Shown here: positions 56,709 through 64,000 of the stretch, in pieces
Layout of the letters: every line of letters starts with the position of its first letter
How positions within the stretch are numbered: position 1 is the stretch's first letter
Origin: Mariannaea sp. PMI_226
Taxonomy: Eukaryota > Ascomycota > Sordariomycetes > Hypocreales > Nectriaceae
Direction: 5' to 3'
Length of the DNA: 64,000 nucleotides
NCBI GenBank assembly: GCA_024336345.1
Contig: JANFOG010000018.1
Coordinates: forward strand, 248,001-312,000
Notes under the pieces: generated by a model
What the model was told of the DNA's origin: nothing
Database searches by the model: none
The model's input: only the letters and a program-made list of their open reading frames with translations
Made by a program: the position numbers and the translations under genes

Positions 56709-59700
56709 TTTGAAATGACGCTGGGTTCTTGTTTCGAATATCTTGTGAGAAAGGTGGCGGAGCGGCGCGAGGATAGAGAAAGGAAAAATGACCCTCTCTT
56801 TCTGGACAGGGTCGAACTATAATTAAAGAATGACTGAAGGCAATGGCCGAATGTAGGAATAATCCTTTCGTTTCTTTCCATAGACTGCAGCCACGTAACA
56901 GGATCGACGATTAGTGGCGTGAGCTGTTCTTGTTCATATTGGCAAAGTCCACCGCTAGGGAAACCTCTGGGAGGAACCAAATGTGAACACACTGCTGTCG
57001 GTCAGATAAAAAGGAAACCCACACGCCCTAGTTGATTTCAACAGGACAGTCCTCGGCTTCAAATATGTAGGTGTCGTCGGTAGATGTGGTCGAAACGGAC
57101 TATCCTTGTTATGTATATACTTGATACAAAGACACATGGCAAGCCGGAAGGAGTTGACTCGGGAATCGGAGAGGTGTGGGCGGATGAGACCAGCGGTCCC
57201 TATTTATTAATGCCCCAGCGGGCAAGGTTTGTCAAGCATAAAGCTTTGAGATGACGGAAGACAGATTGCAATACTAGTGCGCCTATGGGTGGGGGGCCAC
57301 ATGGGGGATCTGTCGCTATCAAGGTAGATGATGATGGCTTGGGACGAGAATCAGGTGAGGGCAGCCAGGTCTGTGCCAAGAACTTACAAAGAAGGCGATA
57401 GTTACTGGGGAGGGGAAGGGGAAATGATGTTACGCACGGAGCCCATACATAAGAGATGCATGCGTAGAGAATTGACAAAGACGGACCCGTTTGTGAAGGG
57501 ACTCAATGGCTAGCGAAACGTTGAACGGGTAGGTCCGTTGCGCGCAAGGACACAAGGGTCTTGAATGGCTTCCGTTGGCCCGGTCCATATGGGACTATGT
57601 CTGGCTCTGTCTGGCTCTTCTCGACCTTCGTACATAAATGAGCTGGGCCCCTCCCCTTTCAACAACGGCTCCGGCAGGCTAAAGATATTCGGTCGTATTT
57701 GCTCCTCATCCCTACCCCTCCTGGCTGGGCTCAACTCTTCACCAGGTCCGCATCCAAGAAAAGTTCTGAATATGGTCTGGGATTTGTAGACAGTTAGAAA
57801 CGCGCATGCTCCCTTGCGCAAGCTCACCAGTCACCCGTCGTGAAGCCGGTGTTGGTTCTCCACCCTCGCATTGCGGCTCCGCGTATCCCTTGTGTCAGCG
57901 CTAGGTATCCTCATCGAGCTCTCCAGGGTTCTCCTTGCGGCACGCTGCTTTCAGCGCCAACCTCACCCTGGCTAGCACTCTGTCGAGATGATGGGTTTGC
58001 TACGCCATCGCAACTTCGATACGTGCGCGGCCAGCTTCCGACACCAGGTTAATCATCATCTTGCTACTCTTGGACGCCGCATCTGTCACTAGCCCACGTC
58101 CGTGCCGTTCCACACACTACTGTGTACATATCTCCATGCTTTGCGGGCAAGTAGGGACTACGTAGCACCAAACCGGCGTCTGGCGGTGTCAGACCGGTTT
58201 CCAGAACACCTTATCCCCCATTCGAGAATGGACCGGAATCGCTTCATGCCGAATCCTCTGCGGGCGATGTCTCTTGAGGCTGCAAAATGCCATAGTCCTT
58301 CATACAAAATGATCAGACTGGTCCATGCTCCAGATGCCTGCCCAGGTAGTTCTGCTCAAAACATTCGATCTTCACCAGCCGCTGCTCCAAGCTGCCGCTG
58401 CTTATCACGCGACAAGCACCTATTGAACAACCAATTGACCAGCATCTCTCAGCATCGGCGCCAAGGTCCCCCTGAGGCTCTAAGCAAATAGAGCCAAGTG
58501 TGGTTCCACGTGGGACGACGGCCTTGGCGTGATACTGTGCACGCTATCCCACACCGCGGTGACTAGCCAACCTTGTTGAATAATTGAGACCGGGGTTTTT
58601 TTTCCAGTTGTTCTTCCAATTCTTAACCTGTTACGCTCAGGTTGGATGGATTGCGGAAGAAGCTGCGGTGCCGTCGGTCGCGGCCAACGATACGGACCTC
58701 CGCTGCGGCAAGCTGTCGCATTGGAGCCTCTGTTAGTAGGAGCCGCATCCAAGAAGAAATTAATTAAAAACTCCACATCGGCTCCTTTGTTCTCCGAATC
58801 TAGAGATTGGGACGCGAAGGAAAGCTACTTCTGCGGAGTGATATCCTGTATATTCATGAATCGCTCCAACGGCGGGGGGGTAGCGGAAATCCAGGGATTT
58901 TGCTGATAGCACCCTGGCTATTATCCCGCTCTAGAGTACATCCTGGCCTTCGCATCTAATTTTCTACCTACAGAAGGGCACAGCGGGAGATGGTCAAAAA
59001 TGTCGCGTGGGACATAATGGAGCTCTTTAGATCATGGTCCTACCCTATACCAATCCTTGATTGTCTGGATACTCACAACGGCAAACAAAATCTAGTTATT
59101 CGTGCATAGGTCAATAACTCAAAATAGAAGAAGACGAAAATTCCCATAAAGCTTTTATTAACTCGTACATTTATCTCCCCTGAAAAAGATAGCAGTCAGA
59201 ATATACTGTAGCTAGTCCCTCGGTGGATGGGCCCCCGATTTTGAGAGACACGAGAAACGCAACTTGCTATTGCACGGCTGGTAGAGACAACCAGGCTGTT
59301 ACTGAGGCAATAAATGGATGTTTTTAGCTTACAATGAAGTAAGTCACGCCAATTAATGGACACAACACCATCTACGTCAACGAATCACTCTATAGCATGA
59401 GAAACTGGGCTCATTTGTTTCGAAACGCAATATCTGTAGGATAAGCATGTAGACTAGGTCATGACAACCAATCGGATGCGGAGAGGTAGAATATTACGGT
59501 GAACAAGTGCTAATCAATCCTTTAAATAAGATCCTAGACCCCTGCTAAGCAGGAAAACCGGAGGCTGATGACCGGCCTTATCACTTGATCTGGACATGGC
59601 ATTACCCATTCAACTGCATGCAGGGCTCAAAGTGGCCTATTAGATGGACTGTACTGAGAAACAACAGACCACATTAAGAAGGTTGTGACTTGAAGAACCT

Positions 59701-62700
59701 CAATTCGTACAACAGGGAATCACTTGTGAAGGATTGACTACTCGGCTTGTGATTCAGCCCTGACCGCCATTGGTGTGGCGTGGGTGGTCATGATATTGGT
59801 ATTGGGAAATAAAGAAAAGGGGAACAGGCAGGACATCAATGTGCAAGACAATCTTTAGAGAAAGACCAAGGAATATCAATGTAGTTGTAATCAAAATCGT
59901 GCTAAAGCTGGAAAAGACCATTTATATCCTATGTAAATTGGTTGGCAGCTTGAAGCTTTCAGGACCATATCTTAACACTACTCTATCTCGCTGAGCTTGG
60001 TATCAGTTAGCTAATCAATTTGCCATTACCTGCAAGTCTTGCAGTTAAAACAATCCCTATTTGCAGTATGTTCATGTATTTGTACAGGTGTTGATCTTCT
60101 CCGCTGCTCAAAACTATGACGAGAACTTGGTTCTCATGCCCCTGCAGATTATCCCCAAAAAAATTAAAAATTCATAGCGACGAAACCGGCAGCCTTGGCA
60201 ATTCTGATCAGATGGCTTGCCCATTTCTATTGTCACGGGCAGTCGTGAAGATTGTAGCAGGACCCCGGTGCGTCGGCAAGCCCGGCGAGCAATTTGTGCG
60301 CCGGTAACACGCACACTTTTCCGGTTGCCTCCCAGAGGCCTCTGCAAACAATGGCTTCACCTCGGATTGCTTTATAGCCTCCCCAACGGGAGAAGCTTTC
60401 CGCCTTCCATAGATTGTTTCCCATCAGTTGTTCCACTGTGTGTTCGATGAGCCCAGTGTGCTCATTTCTATCCATGCGTCAAAGTCTGATGGGTCAAAAG
60501 ATTTGGCGATTCTCGGGTGGTTAGGTGGGTAGTTTCTGATATAACTTGCGAGGTTGTTTGTCAGAACTTGGAATTCCTCCTCCATAGGAGGGGAAATGTT
60601 GGGTCGATTGCAGTGTCGTCAGTCTGAAGGAGAAGGGAGTGAGAATTTCAATCGGATAGGGTTGAGAAAAGAGATTAAGAAAATGAGTTGATGCCAGGAA
60701 GATGCGTTGATGTGTTGTTGGATGGTTATGGTTATGGTGTGACGATCGACGTACACAATTGCTACCAAAGAGGCAGAAAAAGTCATGCCTCATATCTGTC
60801 GGTTCGTTTAGACAGCAAGTCATCAGACTTTGTGATCATCATTCCGCATTGTCGTCGCCCTGATATTCGTCGTGATCATCGATATCATGTCTTCCAACCA
60901 GCATCATTTCATCACCAAGTCTGGTGATGTAAGCACCAATTCCCGTCTCTTGATCCAAGTGTCATCCTCTTGTCCATATCCTTTCCATATAATCATATAT
61001 TCCACTTGTGGGTATCGCCCTCTTCTCGTTATGCGACGCTTGCTCATCGCGTGTGCCGCCTGTATGAAACCCCGACCTGAGTATGGGATTCTGACACTCA
61101 TGCGATGAGGTGCCTGGAGAAGCTCGTATTGAGATCCCGTTGTGAACCGCATTCTTGCACTGGATTGTTCTTCACATTTTTCTATTACACTCGGATGATA
61201 GTTGACCGGCTGATCGTTCGAACAAACGTGTATTGAGAAGTTGGGCAATTGGTCTTCGATTCAAGTATTGCATCCTTACTGGCGGAAGTTGAAGGATATG
61301 TCATGCTCCATCCTCGCTAGAAGAAGGCTAGATTCATGAGAACAAATATCTGAATGGCATTCAGAAACCTCTATTTCAGGATGAAAGTTTTATTTCCTCA
61401 AATATTCAATGTCTTGCTTGAAGTTGACAGTACATGCGTGAGTTGACCTCTACCAACGAGAGCAATCGTCTGATACCACAACTGGCATCATATATACGAT
61501 GAACTGTTTTTGTCAGGCCACGCCTGTTATCCATGATTATTACTAACAAATGTGACCCATAATAGCGTTTAATTGTTGTTTTCTGCCGCTCGGTGAAGCC
61601 CGTGCCGCATTGGCTGAGGAGAGATTGACGCTCGAGTCTTGCATTATCAACTCATTGTGGAGGCGGGGTTTGGGAAAAAGTGTGATCAACAGGGAATGCA
61701 AATTGATAGAGTGCGGTCAATTGTACGAATGATCATATTTCTGCTAGTTTGAAACCGCTACTTGCCATAAAGAGGCTTCATTTACTCAAAACGTGCACTG
61801 GTTTGGGACAACACGTTCAACAATTCGACCAATATGGAAGAGTGCAAGGTATTTGGCATATTCAGCATTTCTTTACCAGTCTAGACGGAACAATCCCAAT
61901 CAAGTACTGCGACAATCTCAACCCTAAACATAAATGTCAGTTAGTTAAGGTAGTCTATCTACCATCATTGAGCGCTCAATTGTCATGTGACGAGCCGAGG
62001 CTGTCGAAGGTAATGAAACCAACATTTCACCTGATAATGTGGGAATTCAACATCTTTACTCCCGTGAGCAACTGTATATGGATTATAAGAGTTCTGGTTT
62101 AATCCGAAGCAAGGGGGAGAGCTATGTAGGTAGGAAAAATACAGTAAGTTGTCAAGCAACCAACAGACTATGTCTAGAGTATGCAGTCGGGAGGGAGTGC
62201 GATACTGGGTCTTCTGTACACAATGGCAGAGTAGGTGCCTAAATCGCGGTTGGAAGAGAGATGGGACTTTGCGATTTGCGAGATAGTGCTTGATGCAAAA
62301 GATCATATTGTTAGTCCAATTGACAGAGCAGACGAAATTGCCGTGGGTTGGCTACGGGGTAGTGCACACTTATGTATCTATGCTTGATTAAGTCGTGCAT
62401 ATGAAACGGTCCGGCGATGCCCGATTGCACACCAGATTACCGACGTCTAAAATACCCGAGGTAACTAGGTGTAGGCTGATCTAAAGAAAAGGTGGCAGGG
62501 ATAGATGACGACATTTTATTCTACTAAATATGTTGTAAGTGTGATAAGGACCTTGATTGAAAAAACAAGCTGTTGGAACCAGGCATGCATCACAAGTGGT
62601 GCTCTCTCTGGCTTGGTATTGGCTAACCAGGTTTCAACAGGGTGTAGTGTAGCTAGCAAACATAAAATAAGCATGCATGAGGCGAACGACCTAATAATTT

Positions 62701-63312
62701 TAAGCGTGGCCCTGCTATAAGTACTGATTTGATGGAACTTCTGCAGTGAGTGGTCGATTTTCCTATATCAGGAATGATCCCCGGTGTGACCATGCCGAAC
62801 ACCCGAGCCGCCAGCAAAAGACCTTCATCCCACCGAAAGGCCAGAACCAAGGAGGAGTAGCGCCGTTACATCCACTGCAAACGAAGTAGCGGCATTGCAT
62901 ATCTGCCGTTAACGAGTTTGAGCGATCTTGGTACTTTGCTCGTGAATATCACGGCAACCCGGCAAAATCGTTCTCTCCCCGTGCTACACGTTGTAATTGG
63001 GTACTCTGTCATTGGACAAGACAGGACGACGACCTCAACCCCAGATTTTGAAAATAATAGTAATGGACGAAACCGTGACCGAGGTGTTGGAATTGAGTCC
63101 CTTCGTCGTGCGCGTTTAGACGAAAATCTGGTTGAGAAACTAATCTCATGAGAATCTCATGCCGTGCCCACTGTTCGATCCAAATGAATTGATAAATAAA
63201 GAACCCTGGGACTCTTTGCCCTCAGCTCGCTTGCTGGCTCCCAGGTGACATCCTCTCTTTGAAGTTGCTGTGCCACTCATCCAGAAAAGGCTCTCTAGTT
63301 CTGTAGCCGACA
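56709..63312. other. Long gene-poor region upstream of the RGS gene
   Basis: About 6.6 kb between head-to-head genes. It must contain the promoters of the RGS gene and the acid phosphatase gene. The only frame with a recognisable domain is the chromodomain-like one at 60904-61248. Other frames are overlapping shadows. Developmental regulators in aspergilli often have long leaders, so part of it may be 5' UTR with introns of the RGS gene. Confidence 0.45.
60904..61248 (-). pseudogene. Chromodomain-like reading frame, probably degenerate
   Basis: The frame is open from a non-ATG codon at 61248; the first ATG is at 61152. Near its end it reads SKRRITRRGRYPQVEYMIIW, then KGYGQEDDTW and RRELVLTSPDLVMK. 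This follows the chromodomain pattern of a basic strand, an aromatic WKGY and a DDTW turn before the C-terminal helix. A TGA then falls where the family usually continues with a Tyr-Trp. A second frame across the same bases ends in an acidic tail (HDIDDHDEYQGDDNAE), which could be a frameshifted continuation. It may be a decayed chromodomain gene or a retroelement integrase tail, or a gene with unseen exons. Confidence 0.35.
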
Positions 63313-64000
63313 ATGAGGACAGTTTCCGCCTCCGTCCTTCTCGGGACGCTTCTGGCCACCCAGGCTCATGCTGCCCCAACCGTTGACGAGCTTTACCCAT
63401 ACACGGGACCTAAAGTCCCAGTTGGTGATTGGGTTGATAACACCATCAATGGCAACGGCAAAGGTTTCTCACGATTGGTGGAACCTCCTGCAGTGAAGCC
63501 AGCATCTCGTGCACCTAGCAATAATGTCAACGTCATCAGTCTTGCGTATACTGCCAATGGTATCAATATCCATTACCAAACTCCCTTTGGTTTGGGACGT
63601 GCCCCTTCAGTGTACTGGGGAACGAACCCTCATCGTCTGAACCAGAAGGCCACTGGAAAGACAACTTCGTATGTACCTTATCTCATATTAGGCGACAAAA
63701 CGAGAACGACATACATCCCCACTCACCTGTTACCCAATACGACTTGACATTTGTCGCTGACTTATGATTTTCAGTTACGATCGCACGCCCCCATGCTCCT
63801 CATTCAAGGAGATTACGCAGTGCAGTCAGTTTTTCCATGACGTGCACATTAATGACTTGAAGCCTGGCAAGACATACTACTATAGGATCCCTGCGGCTAA
63901 TGGCACCACTGAATCTGAGGTCTTGAGCTTCAAGACTGCTCGTGCTGCTGGAGACAAAACCGAATTCTCTGTTGCCGTCCTCAATGATATGGGGTACACC
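63313..64000 (+). CDS. Secreted purple acid phosphatase (5' part, cut by window end)
   Basis: Exon 1 (63313-63668) and the start of exon 2 (63775 onward) are present; the gene runs off the window. A signal peptide (MRTVSASVLLGTLLATQAHA, cleaved near Ala-Ala-Pro) begins the protein. The N-terminal fibronectin-like domain of purple acid phosphatases follows: NVNVISLAYTANGINIHYQT, then PSVYWGTNP. After splicing come SYDRTPPCSSF, FFHDVHINDLKPGKTYYYRI and the start of the metallophosphoesterase domain, FSVAVLNDMGY, whose Asp should bind the dinuclear metal centre. The other metal ligands lie outside the window. These enzymes release phosphate from organic esters outside the cell and are usually induced by phosphate starvation. 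Confidence 0.88.

Overview
The window reads as nuclear DNA of a filamentous ascomycete, most likely a eurotiomycete of the Aspergillus/Penicillium kind. The signs are many short introns (about 50-100 nt, GT-AG, with CTAAC/CTGAC-type branch sites), fungal Zn2Cys6 regulators, a HET-domain protein, a FlbA/Sst2-type RGS protein and DUF3292/DUF7702 membrane proteins. I support 22 genes. No rRNA, tRNA, CRISPR array or intact mobile element was recognised. Gene models were built by hand from reading-frame continuity across splice sites, so exon edges that no open frame fixes may be off by one or two bases.

1-13 kb: a DUF3292 membrane protein (+) behind two perfect TGACGTCA palindromes, an arrestin-fold protein (-), a four-exon AT-hook protein (-), about 2.7 kb without a gene, and a Ser/Pro-rich protein (-) ending in a PP1-docking-like motif. 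13-23 kb: an Upc2-like Zn2Cys6 regulator diverges from a TMT1/Crg1-like methyltransferase. A second Zn2Cys6 regulator follows, with an overlapping upstream ORF and a GC-AG intron. Then come a small two-exon gene of unknown function and a divergent butanediol-dehydrogenase-type alcohol dehydrogenase.

23-33 kb: a membrane-anchored relative of haem-dependent oxidative N-demethylase (DUF3445) converges on an enoyl-CoA hydratase-like protein ending in the peroxisomal signal SKL. Two DUF7702 membrane proteins are divergent paralogues, and a third Zn2Cys6 regulator follows them. 33-45 kb: a secreted GH16 glucanase, a CorA-type Mg transporter, a HET protein, about 2.7 kb without a gene, and a Dal5-family MFS permease of six exons.

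45-64 kb: a multi-pass membrane protein with a 23-nt exon, then a same-strand pair of amino acid/amine permease and FAD oxidase that looks like an amine uptake and oxidation module. After about 3.7 kb without a gene comes a FlbA-like DEP/RGS protein whose N-terminus is short or unresolved, preceded by about 6.6 kb that holds only a chromodomain-like reading frame. The window ends inside a secreted purple acid phosphatase.
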